Part shown: positions 1 through 8,757 of the stretch, piece by piece
Layout of the letters: every line of letters begins with the position of its first letter
How positions within the stretch are numbered: the stretch's first letter is position 1
Source: Clostridium sp. OM02-18AC
Lineage (GTDB): Bacteria > Bacillota > Clostridia > Lachnospirales > Lachnospiraceae
Direction of reading: 5' to 3'
Length of the DNA: 64,000 nucleotides
Assembly: GCF_003481825.1 (NCBI RefSeq)
Contig: NZ_QULW01000017.1
Location: 1 to 64,000, forward strand
Position numbers and translations under genes: made by a program
Notes under the pieces: model-generated
Told to the model about the DNA's origin: nothing
Databases searched by the model: none
What the model saw: only the letters and a program-made list of their open reading frames with translations

Positions 1-83
1 GTGCAAGAGTAAACTCCACCGCCCTTTGGAGAAGTGGAATTTAAATTTTCATTTTAGGATATTGTGAAAAATAAAAATAACGC

Positions 84-112
84 TTGACATATTTGCCAAA
101 ACAAGGTAAACT
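84..112 (+). promoter_or_regulatory. sigma-A promoter of the tRNA pair
   Basis: TTGACA (84-89) is followed after 17 bases by TAAACT (107-112), 38 bases before the first tRNA. This is a good housekeeping promoter placed to transcribe tRNA-Val and tRNA-Met together. Confidence 0.7.
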
Positions 113-150
113 ATCTGAGTCGCAAGCGAAACGCTTAGTGACAGCGATAT

Positions 151-223
151 GGGGTCTTAGCTCAGCTGGGAGAGCATCTGCCTTACAAGCAGAGGGTCAT
201 AGGTTCGAGCCCTATAGGCCCCA
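151..223 (+). tRNA. tRNA-Val (anticodon TAC)
   Basis: A 73-base cloverleaf. The acceptor arm GGGGTCT pairs with AGGCCCC, the D-arm motif AGCTCAGCTGGGAGAGC is present, the anticodon loop is CTTACAA with anticodon TAC, and the T-arm contains GGTTCGAGCC. No CCA is encoded; the discriminator base is A. Confidence 0.95.
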
Positions 224-239
224 TACCAAAACCGAATAT

Positions 240-313
240 GGCGGAATAGCTCAGTTGGCTAGAGCACACGGTTCATACCCGTGGTGTCGAGAGTTCAAAT
301 CTCCCTTCCGCTA
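240..313 (+). tRNA. tRNA-Met (anticodon CAT, elongator type)
   Basis: A 74-base cloverleaf. GGCGGAA pairs with TTCCGCT, the D-arm is AGCTCAGTTGGCTAGAGC and the anticodon loop TTCATAC carries CAT. The first acceptor pair is G-U, not the C-A mismatch of initiator tRNA, so it is an elongator Met (or possibly a lysidine-modified Ile2). It lies 16 bases after tRNA-Val, in the same transcript. Confidence 0.93.
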
Positions 314-320
314 CTTCCTA

Positions 321-350
321 GAAGTTCTGGTTTTCCAGAACTTCTTTTTT
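321..350 (+). terminator. rho-independent terminator after tRNAs
   Basis: Ten-base arms GAAGTTCTGG / CCAGAACTTC (321-330, 335-344) with a TTTT loop are followed by six T residues. This ends the tRNA operon. Confidence 0.9.
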
Positions 351-386
351 CGTATTTTTTTGATTTTAAATTTTTTATAAAATCCC

Positions 387-415
387 TTGTAACCTGAAAA
401 CCGGTGTGATATAAT
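387..415 (+). promoter_or_regulatory. sigma-A promoter for the PAP2-like gene
   Basis: TTGTAA (387-392), a 17-base spacer and a perfect TATAAT (410-415), about 40 bases before the coding start. Confidence 0.6.
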
Positions 416-455
416 CCGAAAAAGTCGAGAGAATTCTTTGGAAAGGAAAAGTCAA

Positions 456-1112
456 GTGAAGAACCTGTTAAAAAAATATGGACACATCTGGGTGTGTGGT
501 TACATCCTTTTCTACCTGCCGTATTTCTTCTGGCTGGAAAGCGTGATCACGGACAATTACAAGATCATGCATGTGGCACTGGACGATATGATTCCGTTTT
601 GCGAATACTTTATCATCCCTTATATCATCTGGTTTTTCTACGTATCCGGGGCGGTACTGTATTTCTTTTTTACGGATAAGCAGGACTATTACCGGTTATG
701 TGCTTTCTTATTTATAGGCATGACGATCAGCATGCTGATCTGCACGGTATATCCGAATGGAACTGACCTCCGGGTAGAAGTGGATCCGAACAAGAGCATT
801 TTCTGTTACCTTGTGCAGAAGATTCATGACAGCGATACTCCGGCGAATGTATTCCCAAGCATTCATGTATACAATTCCCTGGGTGTGCACATCAGTGTCA
901 TGAACAGTGAACGCCTGAAAAACCGGAAGTGGGTACGCCGGAGCTCGTTCGTGATCATGGTGGCGATCTGTTTGTCTACCGTATTTTTAAAGCAGCATTC
1001 CGTAGCCGATGTGACGGGAGCCATGGTTTTAGCATACGTGATGTATCTGTTTGTATACGGAAGTGTTTACGTGGAAAGCCGCAGAACAGCAAGACAGAAG
1101 GTAACTGGCTGA
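456..1112 (+). CDS. PAP2-superfamily membrane phosphatase-like protein
   Basis: An integral membrane protein of 218 residues with five or six hydrophobic segments. Late in the chain it has FPSIH and then QHSVAD. These match in order the PSGH and SRxxxxxHxxxD motifs of the PAP2/phosphatidate phosphatase superfamily, although the second serine/glycine positions differ. Members dephosphorylate lipid phosphates at the membrane or transfer phospho-headgroups. The GTG at 456 is preferred because GGAAAGG (440-446) lies nine bases upstream; an in-frame TTG at 438 would add six residues with a poor ribosome binding site. The gene is monocistronic, between its own promoter and a terminator. The substrate cannot be told from sequence. 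Confidence 0.75.
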   Translation: MKNLLKKYGHIWVCGYILFYLPYFFWLESVITDNYKIMHVALDDMIPFCEYFIIPYIIWFFYVSGAVLYFFFTDKQDYYRLCAFLFIGMTISMLICTVYPNGTDLRVEVDPNKSIFCYLVQKIHDSDTPANVFPSIHVYNSLGVHISVMNSERLKNRKWVRRSSFVIMVAICLSTVFLKQHSVADVTGAMVLAYVMYLFVYGSVYVESRRTARQKVTG

Positions 1113-1165
1113 CGTTCATACGGCAGAGGCTGCCGGAATGGAACATGGTTAAAACAAAATTTGGA

Positions 1166-1196
1166 AGAGTCAGGTCTTTGTGGTCTGGCTCTTTTT
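1166..1196 (+). terminator. terminator after the PAP2-like gene
   Basis: AGAGTCAG (1166-1173) pairs with CTGGCTCT (1185-1192) with one wobble and is followed by a T run. Confidence 0.6.
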
Positions 1197-1411
1197 GATA
1201 TCAAAATCAAAATTATATTGGATACACGGAAATCTGTTTTGAGATATTTTTTTTCCTATTCACTGGCTGCTTTTGAGAAAATTTTTGAGGATTGTCAGAA
1301 TTGAACCTATTTTTATACAAAAATTCTTAGGAGATTTTGCAGTTTTATGATATACTGATAGGTAATAATGTGTGGGTAACTGCTTTGCAGTTACAGATGC
1401 GGGAGGTGCCC

Positions 1412-2335
1412 ATGTACTATTTTATCGTAAACCCGAACGCGCATGGCGGTCGTGGAGAAAAAATATGGAAAAAACTGGAACGTCAGATCCGGAAATCCGG
1501 TATCAGCTATGAGGCTTATCAGACTGAAAGTCCGGGCGATGCCAGACGCATTGCCGCGCAGCTGACTGCAGACATGCAGGAGGAGATTACCATTGTGGCA
1601 GTGGGCGGAGATGGAACGGTAAACGAAGTGTTAAACGGTTTGTCTATCGGGGATTTCCTTACGGTGGGGTATATTCCGACCGGTTCCGGCAATGATCTGG
1701 CCCGTGGCCTGAATAACTCCAGAAATCCGGGAAAGTGCCTGAAACGGATTTTAAATCCAGAAGAAATCTGCAGGGTGGATTATGGCATCCTTTCCTATGA
1801 AGATGAGGAGCCGGTTTACCGGCGTTTTATGGTCAGCAGCGGAATTGGCTTTGATGCAGCAGTCTGTCACCGGCTGTTAGACCGGTCAAAGCCCGGAGAA
1901 CTTAGGCAGATCCCCGGAAGAGGACGCTATATTCTGGCTGGTCTGAAACAACTGCTGACGGCAAAGGCATCCAGGGGCTATCTGATCCTGGACGGAGCCA
2001 GACGGGTTGAATTTAACCATATTTATTTTGTGTCTGTGCATAATCATGGCAGTGAAGGCGGTGGCTTCTTATTTGCGCCCAAGGCAGTCTTTGACGATGG
2101 AGAACTGGAACTTTGTGTTGCGCATACAGCATCCAAACTGAGACTGCTCCCGGTTCTTTTAGACGCCTACCGTGGACATCTGGGACGGCGGCGCGGTGTT
2201 CATTTCTATCGCTGTAAGGAAGCGGTCATTCATGTGGAACAGCCGATGCCGGTTCACGCAGACGGGGAAAACTGTTACTGCCAAAATGAGTTGCGGGTGC
2301 GCTGCGTAAAACAGAAGCTCCGCATGATCCTGTAA
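1412..2335 (+). CDS. diacylglycerol/lipid kinase, DgkB-YegS family
   Basis: A soluble 307-residue ATP-dependent lipid kinase. The diacylglycerol kinase catalytic domain shows GGDGTVNE at residues 65-72 (nucleotide loop) and PTGSGNDLAR at 89-98; a beta-sandwich C-terminal domain follows, ending with the VHADGE block typical of the family. Such enzymes phosphorylate diacylglycerol to phosphatidate and recycle lipid-headgroup by-products. The start at 1412 is supported by GGGAGG (1401-1406); the reading frame is open further upstream but without a ribosome site. ispF follows after 32 bases, so co-transcription is likely. Which lipid is used is inference. Confidence 0.88.
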   Translation: MYYFIVNPNAHGGRGEKIWKKLERQIRKSGISYEAYQTESPGDARRIAAQLTADMQEEITIVAVGGDGTVNEVLNGLSIGDFLTVGYIPTGSGNDLARGLNNSRNPGKCLKRILNPEEICRVDYGILSYEDEEPVYRRFMVSSGIGFDAAVCHRLLDRSKPGELRQIPGRGRYILAGLKQLLTAKASRGYLILDGARRVEFNHIYFVSVHNHGSEGGGFLFAPKAVFDDGELELCVAHTASKLRLLPVLLDAYRGHLGRRRGVHFYRCKEAVIHVEQPMPVHADGENCYCQNELRVRCVKQKLRMIL

Positions 2336-2367
2336 CTGGAAATGAAAGAAATAAAGGAGATACAAAT

Positions 2368-2943
2368 ATGCGAATTGGACAAGGATACGACGTCCACAAG
2401 CTGGTAGAGGGTCGGGATCTGATCCTGGGAGGCGTTACGGTTCCTTATGAAAAAGGTCTTCTCGGACATTCCGACGCAGATGTGCTGGTTCATGCAGTCA
2501 TGGACGCTCTTTTGGGAGCTGCCGCACTGGGAGATATTGGCCAGCATTTTCCGGATACCGATCCGAAATATAAGGGAATCTCCAGCATTGCCCTGTTAAA
2601 AGAGGTAGGTGCACTGTTGGAAAAAGAGGGGTATATCATCGAAAACATCGATGCAACCATCATTGCGCAGCGGCCAAAGCTTGCAGCTTACCGTTCGCAG
2701 ATGGCAAAAAACATTGCAGAGGCGCTGCATCTGGAAGTAAATCAGGTGAGCGTAAAGGCAACGACCGAAGAGGGGCTTGGCTTTACCGGAAGCAGCGAGG
2801 GAATCTCCTCCCAGGCGATCACCCTGCTTTCCCATATGCGTGATTTTGCGGCAGATGACCGTATGGTATACCGCGATGACGCCTACAGCGGCGGCTGCGG
2901 CGGCTGTCCGGGGTGTTGCAGCAAGAGTACAGAAGCAGAATAA
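2368..2943 (+). CDS. ispF: 2-C-methyl-D-erythritol 2,4-cyclodiphosphate synthase with a Cys-rich tail
   Basis: Fifth enzyme of the MEP isoprenoid pathway; it cyclises CDP-ME 2-phosphate to MEcPP with loss of CMP. The metal ligands Asp8, His10 (YDVH) and His42 are present, as are LGDIGQHFPDTD, KATTEEGLGFTG and the usual trimeric core length to about residue 157. The protein continues for about 34 more residues and ends in a cysteine/glycine-rich stretch with CGGCPGCC. That tail is absent from the standard enzyme and could bind metal. The ribosome site AAAGGAG lies just upstream of the ATG. It sits between the lipid kinase and cysS, an operon-like arrangement. Confidence 0.95.
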   Translation: MRIGQGYDVHKLVEGRDLILGGVTVPYEKGLLGHSDADVLVHAVMDALLGAAALGDIGQHFPDTDPKYKGISSIALLKEVGALLEKEGYIIENIDATIIAQRPKLAAYRSQMAKNIAEALHLEVNQVSVKATTEEGLGFTGSSEGISSQAITLLSHMRDFAADDRMVYRDDAYSGGCGGCPGCCSKSTEAE

Positions 2944-3067
2944 AAGCAGACTCTGAAATTGCAGCATTGGCAGGGAACTGCCGGACACGCATATGTGGAC
3001 AGGACGGCAGAAACTGCTGCGGAAAAGAAAACAGCCCGATATGGGAGAAGACAAGGAGAAAACGATT

Positions 3068-4477
3068 ATGAAAATTTTTAATACACTGAGCAGAAGAAAA
3101 GAAGAGTTTGTGCCATTGGAGCCTGGCAAGGTAAAAATGTACGTATGCGGACCGACCGTATATAACTTTATCCATATCGGAAACGCACGTCCGATGATCA
3201 TTTTCGATACCGTACGCCGTTATTTCGAGTACAAGGGTTATGAGGTGAACTACGTTTCCAACTTCACCGATGTAGACGACAAGATCATCAAGAAAGCCAT
3301 CGAGGAAGGTGTCGATGCAGAGACCATTTCCAAACGCTACATCGCAGAGTGCAAGAAAGACATGGCGGACATGAATGTAAAACCGGCAACGACTCATCCG
3401 CAGGCAACCCAGGAGATCGCAGGTATGCTGGAGATGATCCAGACCCTGATCGACAAGGGACATGCTTATGTGGCAGCAGACGGTACCGTATATTTCCGTA
3501 CCAAATCTTTTAAGGATTACGGTAAGCTTTCCCACAAGAACTTAGACGAGATGCAGTCCGGTTTCCGTGAACTGAAGGTGACCGGCGAAGAGAACAAGGA
3601 AGATCCGTCCGATTTCGTTCTCTGGAAGCCGAAAAAAGAAGGCGAGCCATACTGGGAGTCTCCGTGGTGCCAGGGCCGTCCGGGCTGGCACATTGAGTGC
3701 TCTGTGATGTCCAAAAAGTATCTGGGCGAGCAGATCGATATCCATGCAGGCGGCGAGGACCTGATCTTCCCGCACCACGAGAACGAGATTGCGCAGTCTG
3801 AGGCAGCAAACGACAAGACCTTTGCAAATTACTGGATGCACAACGGCTTCTTAAACATCGACAACAAGAAGATGTCCAAGTCTCTTGGAAATTTCTTTAC
3901 CGTTCGCGAGATCGGTGAAAAGTATGACCTTCAGGTTCTGCGCTTCTTTATGCTGAGCGCCCACTACCGCAGCCCGATCAACTTCAGTGCGGAGCTCATG
4001 GAGGCTTCCAAGAACGGACTGGAGCGTATCATCACCTCCGTTGAGAAGTTAAAAGAGCTGCAGGGCAAGGTATCCGGCGATGCACTGACTGAGGCAGAGC
4101 AGGAGAACCAGAAGACTGTAGATGAGCTGATCGCGAAATTCGAGGCAGCTATGGACGACGATTTCAACACCGCAGATGCGGTTTCTGCAATCTTCGAGCT
4201 AGTGAAGCTGGCAAACAGCACCGCAAACGAAGAAAGCAGCAAAGCCTATGTAGATCTGCTTAAGGAAACCATCAGCAAACTGAGCGATGTTCTTGGTATC
4301 ATTACCGAGCGCAAGGCAGAGGTTCTGGACAGCGAGATCGAGGAGCTGATCGCGGCAAGACAGCAGGCAAGAAAAGAGAAAAACTTTGCCCGTGCCGATG
4401 AGATCCGCCAGCAGCTTCTGGATATGGGCATTATCCTGGAAGATACCAGAGAGGGTGTAAAATGGAAGAGAGCATAA
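3068..4477 (+). CDS. cysS: cysteinyl-tRNA synthetase
   Basis: A class I aminoacyl-tRNA synthetase of 469 residues that charges tRNA-Cys. It has Cys27 in YVCGPTVY, the HIGN signature at 36-39, the zinc/substrate motifs GWHIECS and FPHHENE, and KMSKS near residue 268. The C-terminal DALR-like anticodon region is complete. The start at 3068 has AAGGAG at 3053-3058; an upstream in-frame ATG at 2993 lacks a ribosome site and would add 25 atypical residues. mrnC overlaps its 3' end by 16 bases, so the two are translationally coupled. Confidence 0.97.
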   Translation: MKIFNTLSRRKEEFVPLEPGKVKMYVCGPTVYNFIHIGNARPMIIFDTVRRYFEYKGYEVNYVSNFTDVDDKIIKKAIEEGVDAETISKRYIAECKKDMADMNVKPATTHPQATQEIAGMLEMIQTLIDKGHAYVAADGTVYFRTKSFKDYGKLSHKNLDEMQSGFRELKVTGEENKEDPSDFVLWKPKKEGEPYWESPWCQGRPGWHIECSVMSKKYLGEQIDIHAGGEDLIFPHHENEIAQSEAANDKTFANYWMHNGFLNIDNKKMSKSLGNFFTVREIGEKYDLQVLRFFMLSAHYRSPINFSAELMEASKNGLERIITSVEKLKELQGKVSGDALTEAEQENQKTVDELIAKFEAAMDDDFNTADAVSAIFELVKLANSTANEESSKAYVDLLKETISKLSDVLGIITERKAEVLDSEIEELIAARQQARKEKNFARADEIRQQLLDMGIILEDTREGVKWKRA

Positions 4478-4902
4478 AGATCGAGGAAGCTATCGCAAAA
4501 GCGTTAAAGCTGGAAACGGTAGATCCGCGGACCTACTCGCCGCTGGTGCTGGCCTATATCGGAGATGCCGTTTACGAGCTGCTCATCCGCACGAAGGTCA
4601 TCAACCACGGCAGCATGCAGGTCAACAAGATGCATAAAAAGAGTGCCAGTCTGGTAAAGGCAGAGACACAGGCGAATATCATCAAAGCCATTCAGGAGGA
4701 CTTAACCGAGGAAGAGCTGGCAGTTTATAAGCGCGGGCGCAATGCCAAGTCAGCTACCACGGCCAAGCACGCCACCATGATCGATTACCGCATGGCAACC
4801 GGCTTTGAGGCACTTGTCGGGTATCTGTACCTGCAGGCACGTCACGACCGTCTCCTGGAACTGATCCGGGACGGACTGGAAAAGATTGGAGAACTTTCAT
4901 GA
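4462..4902 (+). CDS. mrnC: Mini-ribonuclease 3
   Basis: A 146-residue RNase III-like protein without the double-stranded RNA-binding domain. The signature YSPLVLAYIGDAVYELLIR contains the catalytic Asp/Glu motif, and HKKSASLVKAETQA and RGRNAKSATTAKHA follow as in the family. MrnC matures the ends of 23S rRNA in Firmicutes. It begins inside cysS and its stop overlaps the rlmB start by four bases (ATGA). The cysS-mrnC-rlmB order is a common Firmicute arrangement. Confidence 0.95.
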   Translation: MEESIKIEEAIAKALKLETVDPRTYSPLVLAYIGDAVYELLIRTKVINHGSMQVNKMHKKSASLVKAETQANIIKAIQEDLTEEELAVYKRGRNAKSATTAKHATMIDYRMATGFEALVGYLYLQARHDRLLELIRDGLEKIGELS

Positions 4903-5639
4903 GATACGAAGAATTAACCATTGAAGGACGCAATGCCGTGTTAGAGGCATTCCGCTCCGGAAAAACGATCGATAAGCTGTTCGTGCAGGATGGCTGTAAG
5001 GACGGACCGGTCCAGACCATCGTAAGAGAGGCAAGAAAGGGCGATACCATCATCAATTTCGTACCGAGAGAGCGCCTGGACCAGATGTCTGAGACTGGAA
5101 AGCACCAGGGTGTCATCGCTTACGCTGCGGCTTACGAGTACGCAGAGGTGGAAGACATCTTAAAGGCAGCAGAAGAAAAGGGCGAGCCGCCGTTTATCTT
5201 CCTCCTGGATGGAATTGAGGATCCGCACAACCTTGGTGCGATCATCCGTACGGCAAACCTGGCAGGTGCACACGGGGTTATCATTCCGAAGCACCGTGCG
5301 GCAGGTCTTACTGCAACGGTAGCAAAAACCTCCGCAGGCGCATTAAACTACACACCGGTGGCAAAGGTTACCAACCTGGCGCAGACGATCGAAGACCTGA
5401 AAAAACGTGGCTTATGGTTTGTCTGCGCGGATATGGGCGGTGAAGTCATGTATCGTCTGAATTTAAAAGGACCGATCGGTCTGGTGATCGGAAATGAAGG
5501 AAACGGAGTCGGCAAACTTATCCGTGAGAAGTGCGATATGATCGCATCCATCCCGATGAAGGGCGACATCGACTCCCTGAATGCTTCCGTGGCAGCGGGC
5601 GTACTGGCTTACGAGATCGTGAGACAGCGGCTGAACTAA
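4899..5639 (+). CDS. rlmB: 23S rRNA (guanosine-2251-2'-O)-methyltransferase, TrmH/SpoU family
   Basis: A 246-residue SPOUT methyltransferase. The N-terminal substrate-binding domain begins with the EGRNAVLEAF motif. The catalytic trefoil-knot domain carries motif 1 (NLGAIIRTA), motif 2 (IGLVIGNEGNGV) and motif 3 (IPMKGDIDSLNASVAAG), which form the AdoMet pocket. It overlaps mrnC by four bases. The exact target nucleotide is inferred from the family and from the cysS-mrnC context. Confidence 0.93.
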   Translation: MRYEELTIEGRNAVLEAFRSGKTIDKLFVQDGCKDGPVQTIVREARKGDTIINFVPRERLDQMSETGKHQGVIAYAAAYEYAEVEDILKAAEEKGEPPFIFLLDGIEDPHNLGAIIRTANLAGAHGVIIPKHRAAGLTATVAKTSAGALNYTPVAKVTNLAQTIEDLKKRGLWFVCADMGGEVMYRLNLKGPIGLVIGNEGNGVGKLIREKCDMIASIPMKGDIDSLNASVAAGVLAYEIVRQRLN

Positions 5640-5739
5640 AAAGAGCAGATTTGCCAGGCAGTTACCGGATGTATGAAATTGTTTAGCAGCAAGGCACTCC
5701 TGGGATCCAGGGGCGTTTTCGCAAAAGAGGTGTTAACGT

Positions 5740-6852
5740 ATGAAAAAAAGAAATATCTGTGTCAGTGCAGCAGCTGTGATGACGGCAGTTATGCTGTACG
5801 GGTGCGCGGGCAGCAGCGTTCCGGCAGAAACGGCGGCTTCTGCGAACGTCGCAGCATCTGCGGAAAATGGGAAAGAGTCTGTGGAAAACGAACAGAAGAC
5901 CGAAACCGCAGGGGCAGGTAAAGCAACTGCAGCAGTGACGGAGACTGCAGAAGATTCTCAGGAATCTCTGGGGCTGGCAGACGCTGGAGCAGCAGAGACT
6001 CTGGCTGTCATCGAGGACGAAGCTGTTCCGCTCTACCAGAAACCGGCAGGCAGCGATGTGCGTACCCCGGTGGCAAGCGGCAGTGTGACCTATGGAAATG
6101 GTCGTGCCACCATCGATGCATCCAATACATCCAAGGGCTATGTCATGATCAAGTATACCGGCAGACAGAGCCGCATCAAGATCCAGATTGCAAAGTCAAC
6201 CACTTATACGTACGACTTAAACGCGCGTGATGCCTACGAGGTATTCCCGTTTACCGAGGGAAGCGGAACCTACAGCATCAAGATTTTCGAGAATGTCAGT
6301 GGCAATCAGTACGCACAGGTTATGAGCCAGAATGTATCGGTCAGCTTGAGCGATGAGTTTGCCCCATTCCTGACCCCGAACCAGTATGTAAACTTCTGGA
6401 ACGGAAGTGCAGCAGTAAACAAAGGTGCGGAGCTGGCAGCATCTGCGGCAGACGAGATCGGTGTTGTTACCAATGTATACAATTACGTGATCAACAACAT
6501 TACATACGATACGGCAAGGGCAGCATCCGTGCAGAGCGGTTACCTGCCGAATGTGGACCAGGTTCTTGCAGAGCACAAAGGCATCTGCTTTGATTACGCA
6601 GCCCTGATGACGGCTATGCTCCGTTCCCAGGACATCCCGACCAAGCTGGTCATTGGCTACAGCGGCGGCCTGTATCATGCGTGGGTTAATGTTTACATCG
6701 ACAATGTCGGCTGGGTAGACAACTTCATCTACTTTGACGGACACAACTGGTCGCTGATGGATCCGACCTTCGCTTCCTCAGGCGGACAGAGTGACTCGAT
6801 CAAGCAGTATATCGGAAATGGTTCCAACTATCAGGCAAAGTATACTTACTAA
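5740..6852 (+). CDS. transglutaminase-like lipoprotein
   Basis: A secreted lipoprotein of 370 residues. The signal sequence ends in a lipobox at LYGC, and an Ala/Glu/Thr-rich linker follows to about residue 95. The C-terminal half is a transglutaminase-like cysteine protease fold with a readable triad: Cys in KGICFDYA (about 283), His in YHAWVN (about 313) and Asp in LMDPTF (about 342). It is the first gene of the pilus-like operon, 19 bases before the platform protein gene. The start has AAAAGAGG nine bases upstream. Members act on cell-surface proteins or peptides; the substrate and any direct role in pilus assembly are unknown. Confidence 0.85.
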   Translation: MKKRNICVSAAAVMTAVMLYGCAGSSVPAETAASANVAASAENGKESVENEQKTETAGAGKATAAVTETAEDSQESLGLADAGAAETLAVIEDEAVPLYQKPAGSDVRTPVASGSVTYGNGRATIDASNTSKGYVMIKYTGRQSRIKIQIAKSTTYTYDLNARDAYEVFPFTEGSGTYSIKIFENVSGNQYAQVMSQNVSVSLSDEFAPFLTPNQYVNFWNGSAAVNKGAELAASAADEIGVVTNVYNYVINNITYDTARAASVQSGYLPNVDQVLAEHKGICFDYAALMTAMLRSQDIPTKLVIGYSGGLYHAWVNVYIDNVGWVDNFIYFDGHNWSLMDPTFASSGGQSDSIKQYIGNGSNYQAKYTY

Positions 6853-6871
6853 GGGATAAAGGGAGAGAACT

Positions 6872-7915
6872 ATGGCAGAGAAAGTTTACACCGGACGGGA
6901 ACTGTCGGCATTCTGCCTTCAGGTGTCTATCCTGTTAAAGGCGGCAGTTCCGTTGGACGAGGGACTGTATCTCATGGCAGATGATGCCCCGACCGAAGAG
7001 GAAAAGAAGCTTCTCCACACCATGGGTGAGGATGTGGAGCTGGGTGACCCGTTCTTCGAATCTCTGGAACGCACGGGCGCATTTCCGCCCTATGTGGTGC
7101 GTATGGCAAAGCTGGGTCAGCAGAGCGGTACACTGGACCAGATGATGGAGTCTCTGGCAGACTACTATGAAAAAGAATATTACATGATGAAAAACATCCG
7201 CAATGCCATCACCTATCCGGTGATGATGGTCGGCATGCTGTTGATTGTTTTGTTTGTTCTGTTCACTCGGGTTATGCCGGTTTTTGAGCAGGTCTATACG
7301 CAGCTTGGCGTGCAGATGTCTCCGCTTTCCCAGGCAGCATCCAGACTGGGCGGTATCTTAAGCGGCGCTGCACTGGTGGTATTTGTACTTCTGGCAGTTG
7401 CTGTTGCAGTTGCAGCCATTGCGGCGGGCGCGGGAAAAAAACTGACAATCGCACATAAACTCATGGAGCGGTTAAAACGAAACAGTAAGACTGCCCGCGC
7501 GGCAGCCGGACGCCGGTTTACTGCAGTTCTGGCACTGACAATCCGCAGCGGTATGGAACTGGAAAAAGGCATGGCACTCGCCAGAGAGCTGGTAGACAAC
7601 AGCAAAGTGGCGGAGAAGATTGATGTCTGCAGCGAAAAACTGCAGGAGGGCGAGAATTACTATGAAGCCATGAAAGAGTCCGGACTGTTCAGCAGCTTCC
7701 ACATCCAGCTCATCAAAGTAGGTGTGCGCAGCGGTAAGATGGACGAAGTCATGCAGAACATTTCCGATGATTACGAACAGCAGGCAGATGCTTCCATCGA
7801 TGCGATGGTGGCAAGACTGGAGCCGACCCTGGTTGCAGTGTTGGCGATTGCGGTTGGTCTGATCCTTCTTTCCGTCATGCTTCCGCTGGCTGGAATTCTG
7901 GCCGGAGTAGGCTGA
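6872..7915 (+). CDS. type II secretion/type IV pilus inner-membrane platform protein (GspF/PilC family)
   Basis: A 347-residue polytopic protein with two T2SSF repeats, each a helical cytoplasmic domain followed by a hydrophobic segment. The repeats are recognisable by FPPYVVRMAKLGQQSGTLD in the first and FSSFHIQLIKVGVRSGKMDE in the second. Hydrophobic segments lie near residues 110-135, 165-190 and at the C-terminus. It is the platform on which the ATPase drives pilin movement. It follows the lipoprotein gene by 19 bases, with GGGAGAG as ribosome site. Confidence 0.9.
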   Translation: MAEKVYTGRELSAFCLQVSILLKAAVPLDEGLYLMADDAPTEEEKKLLHTMGEDVELGDPFFESLERTGAFPPYVVRMAKLGQQSGTLDQMMESLADYYEKEYYMMKNIRNAITYPVMMVGMLLIVLFVLFTRVMPVFEQVYTQLGVQMSPLSQAASRLGGILSGAALVVFVLLAVAVAVAAIAAGAGKKLTIAHKLMERLKRNSKTARAAAGRRFTAVLALTIRSGMELEKGMALARELVDNSKVAEKIDVCSEKLQEGENYYEAMKESGLFSSFHIQLIKVGVRSGKMDEVMQNISDDYEQQADASIDAMVARLEPTLVAVLAIAVGLILLSVMLPLAGILAGVG

Positions 7916-7934
7916 TACGGACGGAGGAATGAAC

Positions 7935-8279
7935 ATGAAAAAGAAATGGGACAAACGCTTTGTTGCTGGCTGTATCGTGTCGGTCGCAGTATTTGGCGTG
8001 ATCATGGCGCTGTTTATGAATGGCGTATTCTCTTTTCTGGGAAAGGCAAAATCGGAAGGCTCCGATACACTTATCAAGGCGATCCGTCAGGCATCGGTCC
8101 AGTGCTATGCGATTGAAGGGCGCTATCCGCCAAGTGTCGAGTATCTGGAGGAAAACTATGGAATCCAGATCGACCGGGAACGCTACAACGTGTTCTACAG
8201 CGGTTTCGCTTCCAATATCATGCCAGACATCACCGTGATCCCTGTAGAAGGAGGTGAAGACAATGACTGGCAGCCATAA
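7935..8279 (+). CDS. small pilin-like membrane protein
   Basis: A 114-residue protein with one N-terminal hydrophobic helix (about residues 8-30) and a small extracellular domain. The segment IRQASVQCYAIEGRYPPSVEYLEENYG resembles the region after the stalk helix of pseudopilins. It lacks a prepilin peptidase site (no G-F-x-x-x-E), so processing is doubtful. The ATG at 7935 is chosen because GGAGG lies seven bases upstream; the ATG at 7929 is too close. The next gene overlaps its end by 17 bases. Confidence 0.75.
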   Translation: MKKKWDKRFVAGCIVSVAVFGVIMALFMNGVFSFLGKAKSEGSDTLIKAIRQASVQCYAIEGRYPPSVEYLEENYGIQIDRERYNVFYSGFASNIMPDITVIPVEGGEDNDWQP

Positions 8280-8757
8280 CCGCAACGACGGACAGACCAT
8301 GAGTGTCCTCTTTACCATGCTCCTGTTCCTTGTCTTCATCATGTGTGCCCTGTTTACGGTACTTGCAGGAAGCAAGGTGTATGAAAATATCAGCAGGCGT
8401 ATGGACCAGACTTATACCGGAAGTGTCGCGCTCCAGTACGTGGCGAACAAGGTACGACAGGGCGATACGGAAGGTTGTGTAGATGTAAAAACGATTGACG
8501 GACAGCAGGTTCTGGAAATCCGGGAAAGCATCGAAGGCGGGGACTACGTCACCTGGATCTACTATTTTGAGGGCAGCATCCGCGAGTTATTTACCTATGA
8601 AGACAGTGGACTCGGGCTTGCAGACGGTCTGGAAATTCTGGAATGCGACGGTCTGGAATTAGAGCAGGATGGCGCGTTGCTTCATGTAAAAACCATGGGA
8701 ACAGGCGGAGGCAGTCTGACGTTATCTTTGCGCAGCGGAAGGGCGGTGACGGAGTGA
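8263..8757 (+). CDS. DUF4860-like pilus-operon membrane protein
   Basis: A 164-residue protein with a single N-terminal transmembrane helix (about residues 14-37) and an extracytoplasmic domain. It resembles the DUF4860 family that accompanies pilin genes in Clostridia; the family assignment is from memory of sequence character. A near-perfect Shine-Dalgarno (AGGAGGTGA) precedes the ATG at 8263. It overlaps both neighbours, which indicates coupled translation. The role is unknown; minor pilin or assembly factor is inference. Confidence 0.75.
   Translation: MTGSHNRNDGQTMSVLFTMLLFLVFIMCALFTVLAGSKVYENISRRMDQTYTGSVALQYVANKVRQGDTEGCVDVKTIDGQQVLEIRESIEGGDYVTWIYYFEGSIRELFTYEDSGLGLADGLEILECDGLELEQDGALLHVKTMGTGGGSLTLSLRSGRAVTE

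Noticed and set aside
2596..3535. Two long minus-strand frames opposite ispF and cysS
   Set aside because: Both overlap clear conserved genes and show no domain.
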